Assembly (NCBI GenBank): GCA_004173355.1
Contig: SEAD01000017.1
Span: 1 to 52,182 of the forward strand
Source of the DNA: Chitinophagaceae bacterium
GTDB lineage: Bacteria; Bacteroidota; Bacteroidia; Chitinophagales; Chitinophagaceae
DNA length: 52,182 bases
Direction of reading: 5' to 3'
How positions within the stretch are numbered: the stretch's first letter is position 1; every line of letters starts with the position of its first letter. Below the pieces are notes generated by a model. That model was given only the letters and a program-made list of their open reading frames with translations. It did no database searches and was not told the origin of the DNA. A program made the position numbers and the translations under genes. Of the stretch, positions 26,814 through 35,069 are shown one piece after another.

Positions 26814-29138
26814 TCAGGCAGTCACACTGACTTCCAGCCGGAGTTGGTTTGCTGCACTGACCATTTCCACCAATGCTTTCCTGGTCTCCTCCCAGTGACG
26901 GGTCTTCAATCCGCAATCAGGGTTGACCCAGAGCTGGTCTGCGGGTACCACTGCATTTGCCTTATGCATCAGCGCCAGCATTTCTTCCTTAGATGGCACC
27001 CTTGGCGAATGGATATCATATACACCCGGCCCTATTTCATTGGGATACCTGAAATCCGCAAAGGCATCGAGCAGTTCCATTTGCGAACGGCTGCATTCGA
27101 TGGTGATTACATCGGCATCCATATCGGCGATATGGCGGATGATATCATTAAACTCGGAGTAACACATATGTGTGTGGATCTGTGTGTCGTCCTTCACCAC
27201 ACTTGCCGAAATGCGGAATGCCCGCACGGCCCACTGCAGGTATTCCTGCCAGTTTTCCGTACGCAGTGGCAGTCCCTCCCGGATCGCCGGTTCGTCAATC
27301 TGGATGATCCGAATGCCGGCATTTTCCAGGTCCAGCACTTCATCGCGGATGGCCAGTGCAATCTGGGTACAGGTTTCGCTTCTTGGCTGGTCATTACGGA
27401 CAAAACTCCATTGCAGGATCGTGACGGGACCAGTTAGCATGCCTTTCACCCACCGGCTGGTGAGCGACTGGGCAAAGGAGGTCCAGCGCAGGGTCATGGG
27501 CTGCGGCCGGCTTACATCCCCGTAAATAATGGGTGGCTTTACACACCGGCTGCCATAACTCTGTACCCAGCCATTCGCGGAAAATGTAAACCCGTCGAGC
27601 TGCTCGCCAAAATATTCCACCATATCATTCCGCTCAAATTCGCCATGCACAAATACATCGATACCGATGTCTTCCTGCCAGCGGATAGCCTCTTCGGTTT
27701 CCTTTGCAATAAGGCTGTCATACGATGCCTGAGTGAGTGCACCCTTCTTCAGTTTCGCGCGCCAGCTCCGTACTTCAGCGGTCTGGGGAAATGAACCGAT
27801 CGTGGTAGTAGGGAACAGGGGAAGTGCAAGTGAAACCCGCTGCTGTAGTTTGCGCACGGCAAATACACTGTTCCGGGATGCATCCTTTTCCGTGATTGCG
27901 CTAACCCTTTTTTTAACCCCTGGATTATGGATGAGTGCGGAGCTGGCCCTGCTCTCGCTGGCCTGGATATTTTCCCGCCAGCGGATGGTTGTGTATTCAA
28001 TGTTCTCCCTTGCAGCCAGTTGCTTTAAGGTAACTACCTCGGCCACCTTCTGTTTTGCAAAGGCCAGCCACTGTTTGATTTCCGGGGTAAGAATGGTTTC
28101 ATCTGTTTCCAGCTCAAGGTCGCAGGGACTGTGCAGGAGTGAACAGGATGGTGAAATCCACACCCGTTCAGATCCGATCTTTTCCACTGCTGCATCGATC
28201 AGTTGTAAGGAATGACGGAAATCATTCTTCCAGATATTGCGTCCATCTACCAGTCCGAGGGAAAGATTGGTTTTGGTACGGACAAAATCGGTTGCAAGGA
28301 TGTCCTGCAGTTGGGAAGGGCAGCGCACCAGGTCCAGATGGATCGTTTGCACCGGCAGCTTCAGTACCGTTGCCAGGTTATTTCCATAACACTCAAAGTA
28401 ACTGGCAAGGATAATATGCAGGTGCGGAAAACGGTTCCGGATTTCCTGGTAGGTTTTCACAACGACCTCCCTCTCCCCTTCGCTGAGGTTGAGAGCGAGA
28501 CAGGGTTCGTCGAACTGGATATAATGCGCATTGACCTCATCGAGGTTCTTTAATACCTGCAGGTAAACCGGCAGCAGGTTGCGGATGAGTCCAAGCCGGT
28601 GGAAACCCTCTTCTTTCTCCTTGCCGAGCAGGAGGAACGAGATCGGACCGAGCAATACGGGTTTGGCATTGACCCCCTGTTGCCTGGCTTCAAGGAATTC
28701 ATTGCGTGCCTTGTTGGATAAAAGGGAAAACTGCTGGCCGGCGGTGAACTCGGGCACGATGTAGTGGTAGTTGGTATCAAACCACTTGGTCATTTCCATG
28801 GCCGTGATATCAAACCCCTCCTGCTGGTAGCCCCTTGCCATGGCAAAGAGCAGGTCAATATCCGGGAGTTGCTTTTTTTCCATCAGCGAATGGTATCGCT
28901 GCGGGATGGCCCCTACCATGAGGCAGGTGTCGAGCACCTGGTCGTAGAAAGAGAAATCATTACAGGGGATGAGATCGATACCTGTTTCCTTTTGCAGCTG
29001 CCAGTTTTGCTGGCGGATTGTTTTTCCGGTCTGCAGGAGCTGCCGGGCCGTGATCTTACCCGCCCAATACTGTTCGGACGCTTTTTTCAGTTCCCGCTGG
29101 CTGCCAATTCGCGGGTAGCCGAGGTTTTGTGTTAACAT
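26814..29138 (-). CDS. metE: Cobalamin-independent methionine synthase
   Basis: Transfers the methyl group of 5-methyltetrahydropteroyl-triglutamate to homocysteine to make methionine, in the cytoplasm, with zinc. The 774 residues hold both MetE barrels: the N-terminal one starts NLGYPRIGSQRELKKA, and the C-terminal one begins near LFPTTTIGSFPQT. Zinc and homocysteine-site motifs are present: IQIDEPAIREGLP, HTHMCYSEFNDI, VITIECSRS and NPDCGLKTRHWEE. Length is normal. The cobalamin riboswitch upstream on the same strand should shut it off when B12 allows the MetH enzyme to work, which predicts a metH gene elsewhere in the genome. Confidence 0.97.
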   Translation of the reverse strand: MLTQNLGYPRIGSQRELKKASEQYWAGKITARQLLQTGKTIRQQNWQLQKETGIDLIPCNDFSFYDQVLDTCLMVGAIPQRYHSLMEKKQLPDIDLLFAMARGYQQEGFDITAMEMTKWFDTNYHYIVPEFTAGQQFSLLSNKARNEFLEARQQGVNAKPVLLGPISFLLLGKEKEEGFHRLGLIRNLLPVYLQVLKNLDEVNAHYIQFDEPCLALNLSEGEREVVVKTYQEIRNRFPHLHIILASYFECYGNNLATVLKLPVQTIHLDLVRCPSQLQDILATDFVRTKTNLSLGLVDGRNIWKNDFRHSLQLIDAAVEKIGSERVWISPSCSLLHSPCDLELETDETILTPEIKQWLAFAKQKVAEVVTLKQLAARENIEYTTIRWRENIQASESRASSALIHNPGVKKRVSAITEKDASRNSVFAVRKLQQRVSLALPLFPTTTIGSFPQTAEVRSWRAKLKKGALTQASYDSLIAKETEEAIRWQEDIGIDVFVHGEFERNDMVEYFGEQLDGFTFSANGWVQSYGSRCVKPPIIYGDVSRPQPMTLRWTSFAQSLTSRWVKGMLTGPVTILQWSFVRNDQPRSETCTQIALAIRDEVLDLENAGIRIIQIDEPAIREGLPLRTENWQEYLQWAVRAFRISASVVKDDTQIHTHMCYSEFNDIIRHIADMDADVITIECSRSQMELLDAFADFRYPNEIGPGVYDIHSPRVPSKEEMLALMHKANAVVPADQLWVNPDCGLKTRHWEETRKALVEMVSAANQLRLEVSVTA

Positions 29139-29318
29139 CTGGGATGCTTTTAAATGATAAAAAATACCTGTTTAAAAGTCCTTTGTCAGAACACGATGAT
29201 TTTGTGGAAATGAGAAAGTGAAGGGCATGCGCAGGGGAGCCAGCCCGGCAACTGCAGGAGGCGATCAGGCATATCAGTTCAACATTGCTTCATTCCGCGA
29301 AAGCATCGTCAAATACAA

Positions 29319-29490
29319 TAAAGGCAGGTCTCCTGGCTTGTAACAGTTTTTGCCGTCCTTCCCATCCCGTGTTAGCAGGACAGTGGACAACAAGGGCAAA
29401 AACCTTGATGTTACTTACAGTTGCGCGACAGCTTGTGATTTTCACACAATTCCCTATTAATTCCCCGTGAAAGGGGAAACCCGTGTTGCT
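29319..29490 (-). promoter_or_regulatory. Cobalamin riboswitch upstream of metE
   Basis: Read on the minus strand it contains the family landmarks in order: AGGGAA, GTGAAAATCAC, the core CTGTCGCGCAACTGTAAG, and the closing B12 box GCCAGGAGACCTGCC (29323-29337). The final box matches the B12-box consensus closely. Between the riboswitch and metE there are about 180 bases with no T-tailed terminator that I can see, so the expression platform may be distant or act on translation. The remaining part of the 446-base gap (29139-29584) has no gene; its right end should hold the promoters of metE and of the divergent kinase gene. Confidence 0.93.
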
Positions 29491-29584
29491 TGATAAAGTA
29501 TATGATAAGAACTCAGCCGCGAAAGTAGTGCTTTTGGATATAAATGGGTCCATTACACTATATTAGTGCACCATTAAAAACCGC

Positions 29585-31696
29585 ATGCCAAAACCAGCCA
29601 CCGTGCCCCGTTACTGTAACACCCTGCGGGTATACGGTGTACTGGGCGTTTTCATTTTGACTTCCTTTCACTTATCCGCCCAATCATCATTCCGGCTTCC
29701 GCCGGACTGGCAGAAACTTACCGGCGCAAATGCAAGGCTGGCTGTTCTCCGCAGCATGATTGCCGATTCAGTCGAAGCCGGCCGCAGGGACCGGATCCCC
29801 GCGATGGCCTGGTATGGTTTGTCCATTGCCGCCGTTACCCCAACCGATACACTGGCACATATGTTTTACCAGTTCCTTGGTGACCACTATGATGGGCGCA
29901 ACAGCGACAGCGCTGCCTGGTACTTCCAGCGCTCACTCCGTACCAACACAGCCCATCAGAACCAGCTCAACCGCTTATACAAACAGCAGTCCCTTTTATA
30001 TATCTACACGGGAATGTACCTGAAAGACTCGATCCTCCATTATATCCGCGAACTGGAGAAATCCATTTCGGTGCTGCCGGACTCGGATAGAAGCAAACTC
30101 AACGTCTCCAATACCCTCGCCACGAGTTACCAGGCAATCAGCCGGTACGATGATGCCATCCGGTATTTCCGGTTCGTCATTACGCAGGCGACAAAACTCC
30201 GCGACTCCGCATTGCTGCTCAACTCTTTTGTGAATACAGGCGTGGCATACAACCAGACGGGCAATGACCGCCAGGCAGTTTATTATACACTGCAGGCCAT
30301 TCCCTTCATCGGCAACGATGAATATGCGGCCCTGATCACCTATGCCAATGTTTCGGATTATTACTCTTCGCTCGGGATCCTGGATTCTTCCAGGTTATTC
30401 CTGGCCCGCGCGGAAAAACTAGCTGCAAAAAGCAATGACGAACAGGCGATCAATGCGATTGCACTTCGCAAAGCGAATATTTATGTTGCTGAAAATAAAC
30501 CGGGGCTGGCGGAACCTATACTGAAACAAACCCTCGCATTTTTTTCGACCCATGAACCCGGACAGGACCTCGTGAATAACCTCCTGATCTATGCTTCACT
30601 CGATACCCTGCAGGGCAACCTGCCTGCGGCGGAAGCACATCTCCTCGATTTATACAAAATCACCACCCGGCTTGACCAGGCCGCCTATAAGTCCACCAAC
30701 CTCCGCTTCCTCAGCATCGTGAATGAACGGATGGGCGATTACCGGGATGCCTACCATTACCAGTTGCAGTACACTGCCATCGACGATTCCATCCGTTCGG
30801 AAAAAGTACTGGAAAATTTTTCGGCACTGCAGACGGAATACGAAACCTATAAAAAAGAAGAACGGATCAACCTGCTCCAGAAAGAGGGACTGATCAAGGA
30901 TCTCCGGATCCGCGAGGCCAACCGCAAACGGACAATCTACATTGGCGGAGCAGCGGTCCTGCTGGGCCTGCTGCTCCTGCTGTTGTATATCCGCCACCTT
31001 CGTGGTAAAACCATTCTCGAACGCACCAAGGCATCACTTGAAATGAAGGCCCTCCGCAGCCAGATGAATCCGCATTTTATCTTCAACTCACTTAATTCCA
31101 TCCAGAAATATATCTGGGAAAATAAACGGGAAGATGCTTCCGAATACCTCACGCGGTTTGCCCGCCTGATCCGGCTGGTCCTGGAAAACTCACGCCGGGA
31201 AGCCATCCCGTTGTCCGATGAGCTCGATGCACTGCGACTCTATATCGAAATGGAACATCGCCGGAACAACCAGGGTTTCGACTACCGCATCAGCATCAGT
31301 GAGCAGGTGGACCCGGAACAAACCTGTATCGCGCCACTCCTGCTGCAGCCCTATGTTGAAAATGCCATCTGGCATGGTCTGAGCGCAAAGGAGGGACGGG
31401 GTCAACTATCGGTGAACATCAGCCGGGAGAACGGATCTATCCGTTGCGTGGTGGAAGACGATGGCATTGGCAGGGCCGCAGCATCGGCTGCCAGGAAGGG
31501 CAGCATCCACCAGTCACTCGCCATGAATATTTCCGATGAACGCATCCGGTGGCTGCGGCAGGGGCAGAAAAAAAATGCCACTGTCAGCATTGAAGACCTT
31601 TTTATAGCGGGTGAACCAGCAGGCACACGCGTGACAATATTGCTTCCGGTTGTAATGAACAAGGTAAACCCACCACTAATCGAGGAACATGATTAA
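29585..31696 (+). CDS. TPR-containing LytS-type sensor histidine kinase
   Basis: Membrane sensor kinase of 703 residues. It has a signal peptide or first helix (to about 35), a region of tetratricopeptide-type helical repeats (about 90-400, e.g. ATSYQAISRYDDAIRYFRFV and NTGVAYNQTGNDRQAVYY), a coiled-coil, one transmembrane helix at about 450-470, and a His_kinase domain with phosphoacceptor His497 in QMNPHFIFNSLNSIQ. The ATP-binding part has LLLQPYVENAIWHG and VEDDGIGRAA. The sensing part is therefore periplasmic TPRs. The stop overlaps the LytTR regulator start by 8 bases, so the two form one system. Its signal is unknown. Confidence 0.93.
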   Translation: MPKPATVPRYCNTLRVYGVLGVFILTSFHLSAQSSFRLPPDWQKLTGANARLAVLRSMIADSVEAGRRDRIPAMAWYGLSIAAVTPTDTLAHMFYQFLGDHYDGRNSDSAAWYFQRSLRTNTAHQNQLNRLYKQQSLLYIYTGMYLKDSILHYIRELEKSISVLPDSDRSKLNVSNTLATSYQAISRYDDAIRYFRFVITQATKLRDSALLLNSFVNTGVAYNQTGNDRQAVYYTLQAIPFIGNDEYAALITYANVSDYYSSLGILDSSRLFLARAEKLAAKSNDEQAINAIALRKANIYVAENKPGLAEPILKQTLAFFSTHEPGQDLVNNLLIYASLDTLQGNLPAAEAHLLDLYKITTRLDQAAYKSTNLRFLSIVNERMGDYRDAYHYQLQYTAIDDSIRSEKVLENFSALQTEYETYKKEERINLLQKEGLIKDLRIREANRKRTIYIGGAAVLLGLLLLLLYIRHLRGKTILERTKASLEMKALRSQMNPHFIFNSLNSIQKYIWENKREDASEYLTRFARLIRLVLENSRREAIPLSDELDALRLYIEMEHRRNNQGFDYRISISEQVDPEQTCIAPLLLQPYVENAIWHGLSAKEGRGQLSVNISRENGSIRCVVEDDGIGRAAASAARKGSIHQSLAMNISDERIRWLRQGQKKNATVSIEDLFIAGEPAGTRVTILLPVVMNKVNPPLIEEHD

Positions 31697-32417
31697 CTGT
31701 ATCATCGTTGATGACGAGCAACATTGCGTAGACACACTCACCGCCATGCTCCAGGCAAAATTTGCTGACAGCGTAACCGTGTCAGCCAGTACAACCGATA
31801 GCCGGAAAGCAGCAAAACTTATCGCGGAGCATTCGCCGCATATTGTTTTCCTCGACGTTGAAATGCCACATATCACCGGTATCCAGCTGATGCATTCATT
31901 TGCCAGAAGGGATTTCGCGGTGATTTTCACCACAGCCCACGACCGTTACGCATTACAGGCATTAAAAACCGAAGCGGTGGATTACCTGCTTAAACCCATC
32001 AGCCTGTCTGAACTGGGGGAAGCTATCGACAAGGCGAGCCAGCGCCTGGTCCAGCTACGGCCTGCCGCCAGTCCCAAAGCCGAACAACCCAACCAGAAAC
32101 TGCTGGTCCCTACCAGCAACGGACTGCTCGCGGCCAATATCCCCGATATCATCCGCGTGGAAAGCAGCAGTAACTACTGCACGTTTTATATCACCGGGAA
32201 ACCAAAGATTGTGGTGGCCCGGACTCTGAAAGAATACGAGGAAATCCTTGTCCCCAGCGGCTTCTTCCGGGTACACCAGAGCCATCTTATCAATCTCAGC
32301 CATGTCGAGTATTTCAAACCCGGGCTCGAGGAATACGTGATCCTCACCAATGGCGACCAGGTAGAGGTTTCCCGTCGCCGCAAGACCGAATTCCTCCAGA
32401 AACTGGCCACGCTTTAA
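31689..32417 (+). CDS. LytTR-family response regulator
   Basis: DNA-binding response regulator of 242 residues, partner of the kinase it overlaps. The receiver domain (1-120) has acidic residues DDE at 8-10, the phosphoacceptor Asp56 in IVFLDVEMP and the Lys of YLLKPI. The LytTR DNA-binding domain (about 140-240) has IIRVESSSNYCTFY, the FFRVHQSHLINLSHVEYF segment and the ending VEVSRRRKTEFLQKL. Target genes are unknown; the plus-strand genes that follow it up to 36176 are the natural first guess. Confidence 0.94.
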   Translation: MINCIIVDDEQHCVDTLTAMLQAKFADSVTVSASTTDSRKAAKLIAEHSPHIVFLDVEMPHITGIQLMHSFARRDFAVIFTTAHDRYALQALKTEAVDYLLKPISLSELGEAIDKASQRLVQLRPAASPKAEQPNQKLLVPTSNGLLAANIPDIIRVESSSNYCTFYITGKPKIVVARTLKEYEEILVPSGFFRVHQSHLINLSHVEYFKPGLEEYVILTNGDQVEVSRRRKTEFLQKLATL

Positions 32418-32571
32418 ACCCCGGACTGCACAGCTACTGTATTTACACCCCTGGTGGCCCTACCAGTTTTCCCGCTTTCCATACCGGATTCTCAGGAATC
32501 CCGGCCGGCTTCTCATCCCTCCCGGATCGCCTTTACCGCTGCATTAGTTTGCACCAGTAAACGCAGGCTGC

Positions 32572-32817
32572 ATGTTAAACGTATCGATTTTACCACCAGT
32601 TGTCAGGAAGACGGTCACCGTAAAGCTCAACAGCAGCCGGCAGTCGCGGGTATCCACCGCCTTCCTGCTGGGCAGGGGCGGCGAACAGCTGAGGTCGTAT
32701 CCCCTGCTGTTGCCGGTGAATGAGCTAACACTCGACGGTATTTCCGCAGGGGAATACACATTGCGGATCGAATGCGGCAATGAAGTCATCACTACACAAA
32801 TTATTATTCCACAATAA
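32572..32817 (+). CDS. Small protein resembling a free-standing T9SS type A sorting domain
   Basis: 81 residues with no signal peptide, lipobox or membrane helix. The sequence looks like a Por secretion tail by itself: VSILPPVVRKTVTVKL resembles the opening YPNPV-type strand, LGRGGEQLRSYPL the middle strand, and LTLDGISAGEYTLRIECG followed by VITTQIIIPQ the closing strands. The same closing pattern ends the true secreted protease of this window (LAKFPAGVYSVRIET...VVTQKLVKQ). No cargo domain precedes it and the 154-base gap upstream has no open frame that continues into it. It may be a domain with a new role, or the remnant of a lost secreted protein. It is 11 bases before the lectin gene, so probably co-transcribed. 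Confidence 0.6.
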   Translation: MLNVSILPPVVRKTVTVKLNSSRQSRVSTAFLLGRGGEQLRSYPLLLPVNELTLDGISAGEYTLRIECGNEVITTQIIIPQ

Positions 32818-32828
32818 AACACACATCA

Positions 32829-33362
32829 ATGAAACAATTGCTTTTCCTTCTCTGCATTACACTCAGTATACAGGTATTTGCGCAGAGCCCGCCAAGGATC
32901 CGTGTACCGGGATCAAGCCCTGAAGAACAGATGGCCAAACGCCAGGGCTTTTTCAAGGCCGGCACCAGTTTTACAAAAGGCCAGCGCTATTATTCCGAAG
33001 ACAACCGTTATTGTTTTATCTGGCAGGAAGACGGCAACCTGGTAGTGTATAAAATGAACGGAAAAAAATTCAACGCGGTGTGGAACGCCGGTACAGCGGG
33101 AAAGGCTACCAAAACATGTGTGTTCCAGAGAGACGGAAACCTGGTGTTATACGATTTTACCAACAAGCCAATCTGGAATGCGTTCACCGACAACCTCAAC
33201 AAGGCCCGCGCAAAAGGGAACAAGGGTGACCTGTTTTTCCCTTCGGGTAGTAAACCCTATATGGTGATGCAGAATGATGGCAACCTGGTAATTTATGCAG
33301 TGTCTTATCCCGGTACAGGCTCCACCAGGTGGGCATCCGACAGTTACGAAAAAAATAATTAA
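32829..33362 (+). CDS. Secreted bulb-type (monocot mannose-binding) lectin domain protein
   Basis: 177 residues with a signal peptide cut after about residue 19 (QVFAQ) and a single B-lectin domain of three subdomains. Each subdomain has an intact mannose-binding motif QxDxNxVxY: QEDGNLVVY (66-74), QRDGNLVLY (100-108) and QNDGNLVIY (148-156). By analogy with plant and bacterial members it should bind alpha-mannose on glycoproteins or polysaccharides, or act as a lectin-like bacteriocin (the LlpA type has the same motif). There is no anchor, so it is periplasmic or exported. It lies in a row with other small exported proteins behind a two-component system. Confidence 0.87.
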   Translation: MKQLLFLLCITLSIQVFAQSPPRIRVPGSSPEEQMAKRQGFFKAGTSFTKGQRYYSEDNRYCFIWQEDGNLVVYKMNGKKFNAVWNAGTAGKATKTCVFQRDGNLVLYDFTNKPIWNAFTDNLNKARAKGNKGDLFFPSGSKPYMVMQNDGNLVIYAVSYPGTGSTRWASDSYEKNN

Positions 33363-33379
33363 CCCGACAAAACGTTAAC

Positions 33380-33979
33380 ATGAAAAGGACTTTTTTAACC
33401 GCGATCACGTTCATCTGTCTCCTTTTGACCGCCTGCAATAACGACCCGGCAAATGCAGGAAAGAACAACACGGCACAGACCGCTTCAGCCTCCACCGGCG
33501 ATTTTTATTTCGATTTCAGTGTGGATGGAAAAGAATTCCACATCCCCGCCGACGATGTGCTGACTTCCTACCGGCCCGACAGCAAAGGAAATGTGATGAA
33601 AATATTTGCAGGCAAGGATGGGGAAACAAGTCTCGTGCTGACCATCCCGGGCGACCTGTCCAAACCATCCAGCACGCCATCGGGTTCGCCGGACTTCGCC
33701 CTGGATATCACGCAGGGCAGTGTATCACTCCAGAATTTCCCGGAGAAAAACTACACCACCAACAGTTTCAATACCACCTATCCCGAAATGGCCGTGCAGG
33801 TACCGGATGCCGTAGTCATCACTTCCAGCGAAGCGGTGGGTGACAAAGGCCGGATCCTTACGGGTACAATCAAGGTAAAAACGTTTGCGGAACATGGTTC
33901 TACCGATTCAAAGGACAAGGACAGGAATGTAACCGGCAGGTTCCGTGTAATGCATGAGTTCAAAGGGGAAAAATTCTGA
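33380..33979 (+). CDS. Hypothetical lipoprotein
   Basis: 199 residues with a lipoprotein signal ending LLTACNN, then a linker rich in Asn, Ala and Thr and a mostly beta-strand body beginning DFYFDFSVDGKEFHIPADD. I do not recognise the family; the F-x-VDGKEF start is a style common in Bacteroidota lipoproteins of unknown role. A late Lys/Asp-rich stretch (STDSKDKDRN) precedes the last strand. It is 17 bases after the lectin gene and 29 bases before the next gene, so likely the same transcript. Confidence 0.8.
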   Translation: MKRTFLTAITFICLLLTACNNDPANAGKNNTAQTASASTGDFYFDFSVDGKEFHIPADDVLTSYRPDSKGNVMKIFAGKDGETSLVLTIPGDLSKPSSTPSGSPDFALDITQGSVSLQNFPEKNYTTNSFNTTYPEMAVQVPDAVVITSSEAVGDKGRILTGTIKVKTFAEHGSTDSKDKDRNVTGRFRVMHEFKGEKF

Positions 33980-34008
33980 TCCCGTTCTGCAAACCTTAAA
34001 ACCCGGAT

Positions 34009-34551
34009 ATGAAATACATCGCCATCCTCCTGTTTGTTTTTGCCGCACAGACAACGGGAGCACAGACCGTAAAAGAACTGCTCGAACGCAAGAAGCAGGA
34101 GGCCAGGATGAAGCTGGACCAGAAGGCCGACCAGAAAGGATCCGAAGCAATCGACAGTGCTATCGCAGCGCCGGGTACTGTGATACGGAAAACAAAAGAG
34201 AAAAAAGCACGGAAGAAACTGGAAAAAGAAAACGATATCACAGCAGCCGGGAACAATGAAGCAACCGAGGTCGCGCCGCTGCCAGTGGAACCCGAAGGCA
34301 CACAACTGGTCATCGAAACAAATATCCTGTGCGAACAGGGTCAGGAAAAAATGGAAGCGAGGCTCCGAAAACAACCAGCGGTGTATGATGTATCGGTTGA
34401 CATCAGCTCGGGTGACCTTTCGATCCGGTTCAGGTCCGCCTTACTGAATTATGCGACCATTGTCGAAATGATCAACAACGCGGGATTTACAGCAGATGAT
34501 AAAAAACCGGCTGCCGGTGCCCCCGCTAATCCCTGTAAGAAAAAACCCTGA
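34009..34551 (+). CDS. Exported protein with degenerate heavy-metal-associated (HMA-like) domain
   Basis: 180 residues: signal peptide to about 19, a highly charged helical segment (25-75, many Lys and Glu, likely coiled coil), then about residues 98-165 with the beta-alpha-beta-beta-alpha-beta pattern of an HMA domain. The metal loop, normally MxCxxC, is NILCEQG with a single Cys108, so classic two-Cys copper binding is not possible within one domain. A second Cys lies at the C-terminus (PCKKKP). A metal-sensing, dimerising or purely structural role can be imagined; the function is unknown. The HMA call rests on the pattern only. Confidence 0.72.
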   Translation: MKYIAILLFVFAAQTTGAQTVKELLERKKQEARMKLDQKADQKGSEAIDSAIAAPGTVIRKTKEKKARKKLEKENDITAAGNNEATEVAPLPVEPEGTQLVIETNILCEQGQEKMEARLRKQPAVYDVSVDISSGDLSIRFRSALLNYATIVEMINNAGFTADDKKPAAGAPANPCKKKP

Positions 34552-34608
34552 CTCATTAAAACAGAAAAATACCTTATTCGTAGTATAGGTGGACAAAATC
34601 CAGGCAAC

Positions 34609-34616
34609 TACTTTTG
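34609..34616 (+). promoter_or_regulatory. Possible -7 box before the inhibitor-protease pair
   Basis: TACTTTTG matches TAnnTTTG exactly and ends 16 bases before the ATG of the chagasin-like gene. No -33 TTG is seen. The 81-base gap here is the largest in the run from 32572 to 35069, so a separate promoter for inhibitor plus protease is plausible. Confidence 0.4.
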
Positions 34617-34632
34617 GTATGAACTAACGATA

Positions 34633-35034
34633 ATGAAATACCTCATACTGTTACTCACACTGATTGCCTGCAAAATGAACTACAGTGCGCAACCTGAAGC
34701 CAGCAAAGCCACTACGGCTGCGGCCGCAACTGACAGCACTGTCAGTGTCAGGGTCGATAGCCAGTTCACTATTTCACTGCGCGGTTCCCTCGGCTCCGGT
34801 TACAACTGGACCCTGAACGATTCCCTCGACACGTCTTTCCTTGAACTGGTAAACCAGGATATAGTGAGCGACAAAACAGAGTCGGCTGCAAAACCCGACC
34901 TGCAACGGTTCAGGTTCCAGGCAAAAAAGCCCGGAAAACAAACCCTGCGTTTCATTTACAAAAGACCCTGGAAAAAAACGGCGGAGGCCGGTAATGAATA
35001 CAGGAACTTCTACATAACGATCGATCCCAATTAA
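34633..35034 (+). CDS. Chagasin-type (I42) cysteine protease inhibitor, putative lipoprotein
   Basis: 133 residues. A short signal ends in a lipobox LIAC (Cys13). The rest fits the chagasin immunoglobulin-like fold: the first inhibitory loop as LGSGYNW (53-59, for NPTTGYxW) and the last as RPW (111-113), separated by the usual strand spacing with KKPGKQTLRFIY just before it. The middle GxGG loop of chagasin is not recognisable. Chagasins are tight, reversible inhibitors of papain-family (C1) proteases. The next gene, 35 bases on, is such a protease. No acidic export signal follows the lipid Cys, so it probably faces the periplasm and could guard the cell against its own protease before export (inference). 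Confidence 0.85.
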   Translation: MKYLILLLTLIACKMNYSAQPEASKATTAAAATDSTVSVRVDSQFTISLRGSLGSGYNWTLNDSLDTSFLELVNQDIVSDKTESAAKPDLQRFRFQAKKPGKQTLRFIYKRPWKKTAEAGNEYRNFYITIDPN

Positions 35035-35069
35035 ATTCCCCACGTAACAACCAAATCAAAAAGTTTGCA

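Noticed and set aside
29553-29569. Small inverted repeat CACTA-TAT-TAGTG before the TPR kinase gene
   Set aside because: Arms of five bases are expected by chance in an AT-rich promoter region, and it has no partner elsewhere that I noticed.
34609-34632. Treating the box before the inhibitor gene as proof of a separate operon
   Set aside because: The -7 match is exact but no -33 element is found, so read-through from the upstream genes remains equally possible.
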